Shown here piece by piece: positions 7,030 through 15,764 of a DNA stretch of 64,000 nt (positions within the stretch are counted from its first letter, which is position 1; the number at the start of each line of letters is the position of its first letter). The position numbers and the translations under genes were made by a program. Origin of the DNA: Verrucomicrobiales bacterium (GTDB taxonomy: Bacteria > Verrucomicrobiota > Verrucomicrobiia > Limisphaerales > UBA11320); assembly GCA_016793885.1 (NCBI GenBank), contig JAEUHE010000025.1:1-64000 (forward strand). The letters are read 5' to 3'. A model generated the notes under the pieces. The model was not told where the DNA came from, did not search any database, and worked only from the letters and a program-made list of their open reading frames with translations.

Positions 7030-8406
7030 ATGAGCATCACCAACATCCCGACCGCCTCCGGTTTCACCCGAAGCCGACGTTCCTTTCTCATGCGGTTGGG
7101 CAAGCAAGCCATGGCCGCCGGAGTGCTCAGCGCCCCAGCCAGCTCACTCCTCGCCGCTGCCCCCGGGTCCAAACGCCTCCAGGTCGCAGCCATCGTGACC
7201 GAATACTCCTATCGCAGCCATGCCCATGTCATCCTCGAAAACTTTCTAGAACCCTACCTTTTCAATGGAAAACGCACGGAATCGGGGATGGATATAGTGA
7301 GTCTTTACGTCGACCAAACCCCCGCCAACGAACTTTCCCGCGCGATCTCCGCCCAATACAAGATTCCCGTTTATCCCACCATCCATGGCGCCCTGTGCCA
7401 GGGCGGACGCCAACTGGCGGTCGATGCCGTTCTGTCCATCGGCGAACACGGCAAGTATCGGGTCAACGCCAAGGCTCAAATGGAGTATCCACGCAAACGC
7501 TTCTTCGATGAGATCGTCGCCGTGTTTCGCGCCAGCCGACGGACTGTCCCCGTGTTCAGCGACAAACATCTCTCCTACCGCTGGGATTGGGCCAAAGAAA
7601 TGTATGACACTTCACGCCGAATGGGGTTTCCGCTCATGGCGGGCAGCTCCGTCCCGCTTGCCGAGCGAACCCCCACCTTCGAGTTACCCCCCGGTGCGCG
7701 AATCCAGGAGGCCGTCTCGATTCACGGAGGTGGAGTCGAATCCTACGACATCCATGCCTTGGAAGTCCTGCAGTCCATGGTGGAGGCGCGCCGCGGCGGA
7801 GAAACCGGGGTCGCACGCGTGCAGTTCCTTGAGGGGGACAAACTCTGGCAGGCCGCGCGGGAGGGGCGCTGGTCGCCTCAGATCGCCATCGCTGCGCTCG
7901 CCAGCAAGCCCATCCCAGGACTACCCACGGCATCCAAGCTGTTCGAGCCGAATGCCCAGGCAGGCGGGGGCCGACCCTTCGTTTCTCATGGCATTCTCAT
8001 CGACTATCGAGATGGAACTCGCGGGACCATGCTGGCCGCGGGAATCACCGGGATCCGATGGTATTTCGGATGTCAACTGGCAGGGGAGTCAGCGCCTCGG
8101 GGCACCAGTTTTTATGTTGGACCCTGGCAGAATCGAAACCTCTTCAAAGCGCTCTCGCACGCCATCCAGACTCATTTCCGAGAGAAGCGTTCTCCCTATC
8201 CGGTGGAACGCACCCTCATGACCACCGGCATCCTGGATGCCGCCATGGATTCTCGAATTCAGGGCGGAGTCCAGTTGGAGACGCCCCAGTTGCGGTTCCG
8301 GTATCGTCCGCGGGACTACCGGCACCTACGCGAAATGGGAGCCAGCTGGAAACTCATCACCGAGGATCGTCCCGAGCCCAAGGGCATCGACTTCGCTGGA
8401 GAGTAA
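7030..8406 (+). CDS. Tat-exported protein of unknown function
   Basis: 458 residues. The N-terminus has a twin-arginine signal (SRRSFLMRLGKQAMAAG, then hydrophobic, then AAA), so a folded or cofactor-bearing product is probably exported. The mature part reads VAAIVTEYSYRSHAHVILEN, SLYVDQTPANELSRA, SIGEHGKY, FSDKHLSYRWDWAKEMYDT and PLMAGSSVPL. I recall this combination from unnamed proteins of Planctomycetes and Verrucomicrobia, but no catalytic assignment is established to my knowledge. Conserved His/Asp/Glu in VTEYSYRSHAH, GEHG and DKHLSY could be metal or substrate ligands (inference). The gene stands alone, 73 bases after repeat A and convergent with the sugar ABC operon. Confidence 0.75.
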   Translation: MSITNIPTASGFTRSRRSFLMRLGKQAMAAGVLSAPASSLLAAAPGSKRLQVAAIVTEYSYRSHAHVILENFLEPYLFNGKRTESGMDIVSLYVDQTPANELSRAISAQYKIPVYPTIHGALCQGGRQLAVDAVLSIGEHGKYRVNAKAQMEYPRKRFFDEIVAVFRASRRTVPVFSDKHLSYRWDWAKEMYDTSRRMGFPLMAGSSVPLAERTPTFELPPGARIQEAVSIHGGGVESYDIHALEVLQSMVEARRGGETGVARVQFLEGDKLWQAAREGRWSPQIAIAALASKPIPGLPTASKLFEPNAQAGGGRPFVSHGILIDYRDGTRGTMLAAGITGIRWYFGCQLAGESAPRGTSFYVGPWQNRNLFKALSHAIQTHFREKRSPYPVERTLMTTGILDAAMDSRIQGGVQLETPQLRFRYRPRDYRHLREMGASWKLITEDRPEPKGIDFAGE

Positions 8407-8439
8407 CGTCGTCCGAGGGCCCCCATGAACCTAGAAAGG

Positions 8440-8480
8440 TGGATGTAAACCACGGATAGCTCGGATGACGCGGATCCGCA
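8440..8480. repeat. ATCCGTG-type intergenic repeat
   Basis: CCACGGATAGCTCGGATGACGC followed by GGATCC. The CACGGAT/CGGAT words match those at 790-825, 36239-36345, 36426-36452, 37758-37856 and 37995-38031. Confidence 0.45.
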
Positions 8481-8517
8481 AAGACTTGGAAAGACGACCC
8501 TGAGGGACCAGTGCCCT

Positions 8518-9504
8518 CTAGGCGGCCGACTGCCGCTGCCGGAGCTTGTCCAGTCCCACCGCGAAGATAATCACAATTCCAATGATGATCTCCTGGACGT
8601 AGTTATCCCAGTTCATCTGACTCGAGCCGGCACGGAGCACCGCCATGATGAGGGCACCAATAACCGATCCCATCACGCTTCCCGTGCCTCCACTAAGGCT
8701 CGCGCCTCCAATCACCACCGCCGCGATGATGTCCAACTCGAGTCCGACTGCCACGCTGGGATCGCCCTGAGTGAGTCGCGAAAGCTGCATCAGCCCAGCC
8801 AGGCCGAAAAAGAGCCCGGCAATGGAATAGATCAGCACTTTGTGAAGCCGGACGGAAATGCCGCAAAGCCGCGCCGTCGCCTCGTTGGAGCCGATGGCAA
8901 AAATGTATCTTCCGAACACGGTGCAACGAAGCATCAACGAAACCAAGGCGGTCAGCACCAGCGCGATCCAGACCCCGGACGGAAGCGGGAGAAACGTGTC
9001 CGGACTTAGCTTCTCCATCACTTTGACGACCGGCGATTCTCCTTCGATATTGACGGTCTGATTGCCCGCCAGCCATTTCGCGGCACCCCGGGCAATTCCC
9101 ATCATGCCCAGCGTGACGACAAAGGGCAGCATCCGAAACCCCGCGATGATGGACCCGTTGATCAGACCGATCAGCCCGCCCGTCAAAACCGTGGCCAGGA
9201 CCACCAGCGGAGGAGAAACGTGCTGCTCCAAAAGACGAGCGCCCACCACCCCTGTCAACGCCACCACCGAGCCGACGCTCAAATCGATGCCACCGCTCAC
9301 AATGATCAGCGTCATGCCCAGCGCTCCTAGGGAAACGATAACGGTCTGAGTCAGGATGTTTTTCCAATTCGCTCCCGTGTAGAAGACGGGCCGCAGATCT
9401 TCGCTGAACGCGAAAATGCCGGTGACGAAGGCCAAGCCCAAAAAGGGCCCAGCCAAACTCAAAAACCTGGCCCACTTGGAGCGTTTATCGTGTTCGCTTG
9501 CCAT
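8518..9504 (-). CDS. Ribose-type sugar ABC transporter permease (RbsC family)
   Basis: A 328-residue inner-membrane permease of the BPD_transp_2/RbsC family, the channel of a monosaccharide or polyol importer. It is strongly hydrophobic throughout. The family hallmark is present as VSGGIDLSVGSVVALTG near residue 65-80, and the C-terminal IGGASLSGGTGSVMGSVIGAL is also typical. I chose ATG 9504 over the upstream ATG 9543 because it lies 4 bases after the ATPase stop, has GGAAAGG about 10 bases upstream and gives a normal short cytoplasmic N-terminus. It is the last gene of the binding-protein/ATPase/permease operon. Confidence 0.93.
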   Translation of the reverse strand: MASEHDKRSKWARFLSLAGPFLGLAFVTGIFAFSEDLRPVFYTGANWKNILTQTVIVSLGALGMTLIIVSGGIDLSVGSVVALTGVVGARLLEQHVSPPLVVLATVLTGGLIGLINGSIIAGFRMLPFVVTLGMMGIARGAAKWLAGNQTVNIEGESPVVKVMEKLSPDTFLPLPSGVWIALVLTALVSLMLRCTVFGRYIFAIGSNEATARLCGISVRLHKVLIYSIAGLFFGLAGLMQLSRLTQGDPSVAVGLELDIIAAVVIGGASLSGGTGSVMGSVIGALIMAVLRAGSSQMNWDNYVQEIIIGIVIIFAVGLDKLRQRQSAA

Positions 9505-9508
9505 CCGA

Positions 9509-10996
9509 TCATCCCTTTCCCACCGCCGCCTCAATGATTGCATGCTCAGTCCATTGCGAGACCGGACGCTTCTCCCCCAGGATACCCCGACACATCACCG
9601 CGATGGTATCACAAACTCCCATCAGCTCGGGCAGATAGGAACTCACGAACAGCACGGCCTTGCCTTGCCCCGCCAGTTCGTTGATCAGTCGATAGATCTC
9701 GGCCTTGCTGCCCACATCAATGCCCCGGGTAGGCTCATCGAGAAGAAAGATCTCCGCTTCGTGATGCAACAAGCGGCCAATCGAAATCTTTTGCTGATTG
9801 CCGCCCGACAACTCCCCCACCGCCTGCCAGGGATCTCGAGCGCGCACCCGCAGCCGCGTCATCAACTCCTGCGCCTGTTGCCCCTGCTTACCTCGTCGCA
9901 CCAGACCATGCTGCGCCACCGCCGAGAACCGGCTCAGGGTCAAGTTGTCCGCCAAGCTTCGCTGGAGAAGAAGTCCTTCTTCCTTCCGATTCTCACTCAC
10001 CAGACCCACCCCGCGATTCCACCGATCCGAGGGAGTGCCTCGGGTGCTGTCGCGACCAAAGACCTTTACCTTTCCGGACTCGATCGCATCCAGGCCAAAA
10101 GCCGCGCGCAGCATCTCCGTTCGACCAGCCCCCACCAGTCCGGCGATGCCCAGGATTTCACCACGACGCAGGGAGAGGCTGGCTGCTTTGGGCTTGCTCA
10201 ATCCTGCGAGGTTGTGCAGTTCGAATACCGGCTCTCCCAAGGTCCGCTCGCTGCGCGGGTAGATCTCCGTCACATCGCGTCCCACCATCAGCCGGATGAT
10301 CTCCGTCAGCGAGCTGGTGGCCATGGATCCACTGCCCACCGACTCGCCATCGCGAAGCACCGTGTAGGTATCGCTGATACGCTGGCACTCTTCGAGAAAG
10401 TGGCTGATATAGAGGATGCTCACCCCCCGGTCTCGCAAGCGCTGGATCACGCGAAAGAGCCGCTCGCTGTCCACCTGGGTCAGACTGCTGGTCGGCTCAT
10501 CCAGGATGAGCACCTTGGGCTCGTGCAGCAGCGCCCGCGCGATCTCGACCAATTGTTGTTCGGCAATCGTGCACCGGTTCACCGGCAGGTCCAGGGGCAG
10601 ATGCTCGTGCTGGAGCTCCCGCAAGGCCTGAACGGCCAGCTCCCGACGTCTCCGAGCATCCACCCACCCCCAGCGAGCAGGTTCCTGCCCCAGAACAATG
10701 TTTTCCTCCACCGAAAGGTGGGGAGCGAGGTTCAGCTCCTGATAGATCATCGCCACGCCGGCGCGGCGCGCGTGCTGCGGATCCCTGGGCTGAAAGGGCA
10801 CCCCGTCCAGCAGAATGGTCCCCCCATCCGGCTCGCAGGCACCGCTGAGAATCTTCATCAGCGTACTCTTGCCCGCTCCGTTCTCGCCGATGATGGCCTG
10901 AACCTGACCCGCCTTCAGCTCCAGGCTGACCGATCGAAGCGCCAAGGTCGCTCCGAACTGCTTGCGAATTCCGGTGATCTGGAGTCGGGTCGACAC
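9509..10996 (-). CDS. Ribose-type sugar ABC transporter ATPase (RbsA family, tandem NBD)
   Basis: A 495-residue cytoplasmic ATPase with two nucleotide-binding domains, energising the neighbouring permease. NBD1 has Walker A GENGAGKST (about residues 37-45) and ILDEPTSSL. NBD2 has the family's altered Walker A (GLVGAGRTE), the signature LSGGNQQK and LLDEPTRGIDVG. The open frame continues upstream to 11140, but that part overlaps the binding-protein gene and has no homology. GTG 10996 (VSTRLQITGIRKQFG) gives the usual length of about 500 residues and leaves a 58-base gap after the binding-protein gene. No Shine-Dalgarno is evident at this GTG. Confidence 0.93.
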   Translation of the reverse strand: MSTRLQITGIRKQFGATLALRSVSLELKAGQVQAIIGENGAGKSTLMKILSGACEPDGGTILLDGVPFQPRDPQHARRAGVAMIYQELNLAPHLSVEENIVLGQEPARWGWVDARRRRELAVQALRELQHEHLPLDLPVNRCTIAEQQLVEIARALLHEPKVLILDEPTSSLTQVDSERLFRVIQRLRDRGVSILYISHFLEECQRISDTYTVLRDGESVGSGSMATSSLTEIIRLMVGRDVTEIYPRSERTLGEPVFELHNLAGLSKPKAASLSLRRGEILGIAGLVGAGRTEMLRAAFGLDAIESGKVKVFGRDSTRGTPSDRWNRGVGLVSENRKEEGLLLQRSLADNLTLSRFSAVAQHGLVRRGKQGQQAQELMTRLRVRARDPWQAVGELSGGNQQKISIGRLLHHEAEIFLLDEPTRGIDVGSKAEIYRLINELAGQGKAVLFVSSYLPELMGVCDTIAVMCRGILGEKRPVSQWTEHAIIEAAVGKG

Positions 10997-11054
10997 AGGA
11001 GAGTAGAAGTGGGAGCGATCTCCGACGACAGTTTGAAAACGCCTGGCTCTGGAG

Positions 11055-12044
11055 CTATTTATCGAGATACTGACTGATCGGAGGATACAGCAGTTCCTTG
11101 AACTCCGTCTGATCCATGTTTTCGGGAGTGACCAATCCAACGCCGGTATCGATCTGTTTCTCGACCGGCTTGCCCTGCAGATGCTGAACGAGCGTCTTAA
11201 CTCCGATGTACCCCATCTTCACGGGGTTCTGCACCACCAGGCCCTGCACATCCCCCGCCTTCATGTCCTTGATCGATTGGCTGCCCGCATCGAAGCCGAT
11301 CATCTTCACTTTTCCGCCTGTCCGACCGATGTCTCGCAAAGCCTTCGTCATGCCGATCGTGGAGTTCTCATTGACGGCGAAGACGCCATCGACTTCCTTG
11401 CCAAAGCGATTCAACAGGTTCTGGGAATTGGCATAGGCTGTCTCGCGCGTGGGTCCGGCGAACTGATCCGCCGACAGCAGGCCGATCCCAGGAAAGGACT
11501 TCAGACCAGCGAGGAAGCCAGCCTCGCGCTCCTCCGTGCTGGCGGAGCCAACCGCGTAACGGAGCAGAATAACCTTTCCTTTCCCATTCAGGAGCTTGCC
11601 CATATGGGCGGCGGCCAGTTGGCCCCCTTTAAAGTTGTCGGTCGCAACGTAGCTGACGTGTTTGTCAGATTTCAGGCCAGAATCGAACACCACCACCGGA
11701 ATCTTGGCCGCCACGGCATTGGCGACCGGCCGAACCAAGGCCTGGGAGTCGAGCGGGGCGAGCAAGATGCCACTGACGCGCCGGGCGGTAAAATTCTCCA
11801 CCACCTGAATCTGCTGATCCCGGTCGTCCTCCCGCAAGGGCCCCTTCCAAAGAATCTTCACCGACACGCCCTCAGCCTCCAGCTCCCGCTGAGCCTTGAT
11901 TGTTCCCGCATGGATGGATTTCCAAAACTCATGGGTCGTGCCCTTGGGAATCACGGCGATTTGGTAAGGGGCGGCGCCAAAGACATTCAGCGTCGAAGCA
12001 AGGCACACGATGCACCAGAGTCGCAAACAGGGGAGCCATTTCAT
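11055..12044 (-). CDS. Periplasmic sugar-binding protein of ribose-type ABC importer
   Basis: A 329-residue solute-binding protein (Peripla_BP_4 fold) with a signal peptide (MKWLPCLRLWCIVCLASTLNVFGAA). Family features are IAVIPKGTTHEFWKSIHAG, ILLAPLDSQALVRPVANA, VVFDSGLKSDKHVSYVATDN, VFAVNENSTIGMTKAL and MIGFDAGSQSIKDM. It is the first gene of the operon and starts 98 bases from the divergent oxidoreductase gene, which suggests common control. The sugar cannot be read from sequence; ribose, inositol or another monosaccharide are all possible. Confidence 0.92.
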   Translation of the reverse strand: MKWLPCLRLWCIVCLASTLNVFGAAPYQIAVIPKGTTHEFWKSIHAGTIKAQRELEAEGVSVKILWKGPLREDDRDQQIQVVENFTARRVSGILLAPLDSQALVRPVANAVAAKIPVVVFDSGLKSDKHVSYVATDNFKGGQLAAAHMGKLLNGKGKVILLRYAVGSASTEEREAGFLAGLKSFPGIGLLSADQFAGPTRETAYANSQNLLNRFGKEVDGVFAVNENSTIGMTKALRDIGRTGGKVKMIGFDAGSQSIKDMKAGDVQGLVVQNPVKMGYIGVKTLVQHLQGKPVEKQIDTGVGLVTPENMDQTEFKELLYPPISQYLDK

Positions 12045-12142
12045 GGAACCAAACTAGGCAACGAAGCTGGCCCTTTCAATAGGGAAATCTTGGGAAGCCA
12101 ATTCCGATTGTGTTCGCGCCCGGCTTCGCCTAAATAAAGCCC

Positions 12143-13483
12143 ATGAACCGCCGAGAATTCCTTCAAGCCACCGCCGCAGGTGTCGCTTTATCTTCCATGG
12201 GTGCTTACGCCGCCGAATTCGCTGATCAAAAGAAACGGGTCGGTCTGATCGGATGCGGATGGTACGGCAAGTGCGACCTGCTCCGCCTCATCCAGGTCGC
12301 CCCAGTCGAAGTGGTGTCCTTGTGCGATGTGGATCGCCGAATGCTGTCCGAGGCGGTTGACATCGTGGCTTCCCGGCAGGCGTCCAAACGCAAGCCGCGA
12401 ACCTACTCCGACTATCGACAGATGTTGAAGGAGAAGGACCTGGATCTGGTGATCATCGCCACTCCGGACCACTGGCATGCCCTGCCCATGATTGCCGCCT
12501 GCGAGGCGGGTGCGGACATCTATGTGCAAAAGCCGATCGGCGTGGATGTGGTTGAGTGCCAGGCCATGGTCGCTGCCGCACGCAAACACAAGCGGGTGGT
12601 GCAAGTGGGCACCCAACGCCGCAGCACCCCACACCTGATTGAAGCGCGCGATCAAATCCTCAAAACCGGGAAGCTCGGAAAGATCGCCTTGGTCGAGATC
12701 TGCTGCTATTACCATATGCGCGCTCGGGAAAACCCGCCCGACACCGCCCCTCCCGACTACCTGGATTACGAAATGTGGACGGGTCCCGCCCCCATGCGAC
12801 CTTACAACAAGCTGGTCCATCCCCGGGGATGGCGGGCCTTCAACGAATACGGCAACGGTATTGTCGGGGACATGTGCATTCACATGCTCGATATGGTTCG
12901 CTGGATGATGGATTTGGGCTGGCCAATCAGCGTCAGCAGCTCCGGCGGAATCCTGGTCGACAAAGCCAGCAAGGCCAACATTTCCGACACCCAGTCCGCC
13001 ACGTTCGACTTCGGTGATCTCAAGGTCGTCTGGACACATCGCACCTGGGGCGAGTCGCCGGATCCAAAGTATCCCTGGGCCGCCACCTTCTATGGGGACA
13101 AAGGGACGCTCAAGGCCAGCGTCAACAGTTACGACTACATCCCGCTCGGAGGCAGAGGCACTCCCATCCACAAGGATGTCGTGATGGAGCTGGAACAATA
13201 TCCCGAGGACAAAACCGAGAAGGATCTGGAGCGGCATGTAGCGCCCGCGATCCGGGGTCACATGAAGGATCTACTGCAGAATATCGCATCGCGCGGCAAG
13301 CCGGTCGCAGATATCGAACAGGGCTACATCTCCAGTGCCTCCAGCATTCTCGCCAACCTATCGATGCAGCTCGGGCGAACCCTTCAGTGGGACGCCGCCA
13401 AAGGCAAGGTCATTGGGGATAAGGAAGCCAACCGCTTGCTGCGTCGCCCTTATCGAAGCCCGTGGGTGCATCCCGAGGCCTAA
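12143..13483 (+). CDS. Tat-exported Gfo/Idh/MocA family oxidoreductase
   Basis: A 446-residue NAD(P)-type sugar or polyol oxidoreductase. The N-terminus MNRREFLQATAAGVALSS is a twin-arginine signal, so the enzyme probably carries its cofactor tightly bound to the periplasm. The Rossmann fold begins at KRVGLIGCGWYGKCDLL and has SLCDVDRRM. The catalytic-lysine motif is YVQKPIGVD (Q in place of the common E before KP). The C-terminal domain shows the GDMCIHMLDMVRWMMDLG helix typical of the exported verrucomicrobial/planctomycete subfamily. It diverges from the sugar importer, which makes a joint job in using one sugar or polyol plausible. It ends with a 4-base convergent overlap with the next gene. 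Confidence 0.92.
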   Translation: MNRREFLQATAAGVALSSMGAYAAEFADQKKRVGLIGCGWYGKCDLLRLIQVAPVEVVSLCDVDRRMLSEAVDIVASRQASKRKPRTYSDYRQMLKEKDLDLVIIATPDHWHALPMIAACEAGADIYVQKPIGVDVVECQAMVAAARKHKRVVQVGTQRRSTPHLIEARDQILKTGKLGKIALVEICCYYHMRARENPPDTAPPDYLDYEMWTGPAPMRPYNKLVHPRGWRAFNEYGNGIVGDMCIHMLDMVRWMMDLGWPISVSSSGGILVDKASKANISDTQSATFDFGDLKVVWTHRTWGESPDPKYPWAATFYGDKGTLKASVNSYDYIPLGGRGTPIHKDVVMELEQYPEDKTEKDLERHVAPAIRGHMKDLLQNIASRGKPVADIEQGYISSASSILANLSMQLGRTLQWDAAKGKVIGDKEANRLLRRPYRSPWVHPEA

Positions 13484-15504
13484 CGGTCTTCCCGGATCAG
13501 CTTGGCCGCCCCCTTCACCAGGGCTTGGGCGGCAGGGGTGGTGAGTGGCACGAACGGGCCGAATGCCTGATCGTTTGACGCCGCTACAACAGCCGCGGCA
13601 TCGCTCGGGAGCTTCGGGGAGGGCTCGAAGTCTCCGGTGTATCTAACCCCGCGGCTGATCCTCACGTCGTCGATGGATCCCTTCCAAAAGCCGGCGGGTT
13701 GTGAAAAATTGTGGACGTTCCAGGCGGGGCTGGGGCGGGCTCCGATGTAGAGGGCTTTGTCAGATCCCAGCCTGGCCAGCGATGCGTTAGTGGAGCCGAC
13801 CCGCTTTCCGTCGACATAGAGCAGGATCTGACGCCCGTCAAACACTCCGGCCAAGTGATGCCACTCGCCCGTGGATAGTTTTCGCGGCGACTTGATCGAT
13901 AGTGGGGGCTTTAGGTTGCTGGTTTTTCGAGCGTCGACACCGCTTGCATCGGTTTGAACGCTAAACCGAGGGCTACCCGCCACATCCAGGCTAAACCCGC
14001 CGACCTTCAAATTCGAGAGCAGGGCTCCATCCGTCTCAGCGGCAGGCTTCGCCCACAGCTCGACCGTAAAGGGACCTTCCAACCCCGCCAGAATCGCTTG
14101 ATCTAACTCCAAACACGCGCTCTTTCCGTCCAGAACGAAAAGGCCATTGGTCTCGGGTCTCACCCAGCCGCTGGCGGGGGCCTGAAGCACCGCTCTGGCC
14201 TTCAGGGCTCGCGGAGGCATCGTCAGCCTGGCCCCGTTGGCCAGCACGTCGAATCGCAGCTCAAATTCAGGCAACTCCATACCGTCGAGGGCGACGCCGG
14301 ATTCTCGGTTGCAAAAAAAGTCGAAGATGAGATGCGCCCCCGGTTGGAGCTGCCGATGCCGATGATCCGGCGCCAAGAGCCAGGACTTGTCGCCCTTGGC
14401 CAGAACGGTGACATCGATGGGTAGCCGACAGGTGTTCGTGAGCCTCACCTGAGTGAGGGAATTGGCATAGCCGTCTGCTCGAATCGGGATGGGCGGAGAT
14501 ACAAAATCGTGGAGCAGGTAGCGCGCGGCGTCCACCTCAGCCATCCGGTCAGGCGTGAACTGGCGGGGATCAAACACCGTTCCGACCGGGATCGCCGCCA
14601 TGGAAAAACCTGAGTCACGCACGGTGACGACGTTAAAGTGGTGGATCATGCCGAAGTACTGATACTCCATTCCGGCCGAAAGCGATCCTCCGGTGGTGGC
14701 CAGCGCGTAATATCCAATCCCGTCGCGCACGCCATCGTAGCGCAATTGGTGAATGTGGCCAGCGATGACAGCCCGCACATTTCCGTTCCCGGCCAGGAGC
14801 TGATGGACCGAATCCCAATTGCTGCCGGGGTAACGATCACTCCACCAGAAAGGATGATGAAGAAACACAAAGACGTGTTTGAGGTGTTTCATCTCCGCGA
14901 GAGCCTTGGCGATCCAGTCGCGCTGCCTCTGACTGATCTGCTGCTGATCACGGTCTCCAAAATCGCGAGGCCGACCGTCCGGGTGGCCCTCGTCGGAGAA
15001 GAGGATCAGGAATCCGGACTTCTTGTGCTCGAACCAGTACCACAGGGGTCCAAAGTGTTTCTCATAATGGTCCTCATGCTCACGCAGCGGCCTGGCTTCC
15101 GGGTTAGTGGCCGCACCCCGCCAATAGATATCATGATTTCCGGCCACCGGAAACCAAGGCATCTTGAGCTTGTTCATAGTTCCTCGGTACTCCTCCATCT
15201 GCTTCATCCATTGCGGGGTCTGGTTGTAGCCGTTCACCAGATCCCCAACCGTCAGAACAAGGTCCGGGTCGAGCAGGTTGGCATCCTCCACCGCCTGAGC
15301 CAGGACCTTGATGCCTTCATCGGGTCCTCCGGTGCGATCACCGAAGACCACAAAATGAAACACATCGTCGCCTTTAGGCAACGGCAGGGTCTGGGGCGAA
15401 GGACGATCGGTATGAATACGCGGCGAGTCAGCTCCCAGGAGAAGAGTGGTGCAGCCTAAGACAAGGAGAGAGACGGCGACGCTCCGGATCAATGCGGTGT
15501 TCAT
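13480..15504 (-). CDS. Secreted metallophosphoesterase with C-terminal LamG domain
   Basis: 674 residues with a signal peptide (MNTALIRSVAVSLLVLGCTTLLLGA). The calcineurin-like phosphoesterase domain (about 50-330) shows VFGDRTGG, LTVGDLVNG, VAGNHDIYW, FLHHPFWW and AGHIHQLRY, which supply the dinuclear metal site. A beta-rich linker follows. Residues about 465-640 form a LamG/concanavalin-like domain (PFTVELWAKP, TGEWHHLAGVFDGRQILLYV, GSIDDVRISRGVRY), commonly carbohydrate-binding. In the first motif GDRTGG replaces the common GDxH. It likely acts on phosphate esters or diesters at the cell surface; the substrate is unknown. Confidence 0.88.
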   Translation of the reverse strand: MNTALIRSVAVSLLVLGCTTLLLGADSPRIHTDRPSPQTLPLPKGDDVFHFVVFGDRTGGPDEGIKVLAQAVEDANLLDPDLVLTVGDLVNGYNQTPQWMKQMEEYRGTMNKLKMPWFPVAGNHDIYWRGAATNPEARPLREHEDHYEKHFGPLWYWFEHKKSGFLILFSDEGHPDGRPRDFGDRDQQQISQRQRDWIAKALAEMKHLKHVFVFLHHPFWWSDRYPGSNWDSVHQLLAGNGNVRAVIAGHIHQLRYDGVRDGIGYYALATTGGSLSAGMEYQYFGMIHHFNVVTVRDSGFSMAAIPVGTVFDPRQFTPDRMAEVDAARYLLHDFVSPPIPIRADGYANSLTQVRLTNTCRLPIDVTVLAKGDKSWLLAPDHRHRQLQPGAHLIFDFFCNRESGVALDGMELPEFELRFDVLANGARLTMPPRALKARAVLQAPASGWVRPETNGLFVLDGKSACLELDQAILAGLEGPFTVELWAKPAAETDGALLSNLKVGGFSLDVAGSPRFSVQTDASGVDARKTSNLKPPLSIKSPRKLSTGEWHHLAGVFDGRQILLYVDGKRVGSTNASLARLGSDKALYIGARPSPAWNVHNFSQPAGFWKGSIDDVRISRGVRYTGDFEPSPKLPSDAAAVVAASNDQAFGPFVPLTTPAAQALVKGAAKLIREDR

Positions 15505-15598
15505 GGTGTCGTGTGGGGCACAGTAGGGACGTGTCCGCAGCCAAAGTCAAACCACCTAAGTTCGCCATCCGAGAGCAGGACCGCAGGAAGGGGTCGAG

Positions 15599-15738
15599 AC
15601 TTATAACGGTTCCGGGGGTGCCGGCATCCCCGGCTTATTTCTATGAACCCTACGGGTTCGGGCCCCTAACACCCAGGTGAGAAACTGCTGTAATGCCCAA
15701 CTTATTTAGTCTGCATTCTTGGAGGTAGGGAGGAGGGC
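15599..15738 (+). repeat. Repeat family B, short form with tail (copy 3)
   Basis: Hairpin one is CCGGGGGTGC followed by CGGCATCCCCGG (arms keep pairing through a G-T pair), and hairpin two is GAACCC-TAC-GGGTTC. The tail CTGCATTCTTGGAGGTAGGG (15711-15730) matches the tail of the copy at 60369-60540. It occupies most of the 260-base gap between two minus-strand genes; nothing else is visible there. Confidence 0.8.
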
Positions 15739-15764
15739 ACGACACCCGTGTACCAGCACCCCGC

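Noticed and set aside
9416-11077. 553-residue plus-strand frame over the sugar ABC genes
   Set aside because: It is opposite to the ATPase and permease genes with clear motifs and has no domain resemblance.
12188-13261. 357-residue minus-strand frame
   Set aside because: Antisense to the Gfo/Idh/MocA oxidoreductase.
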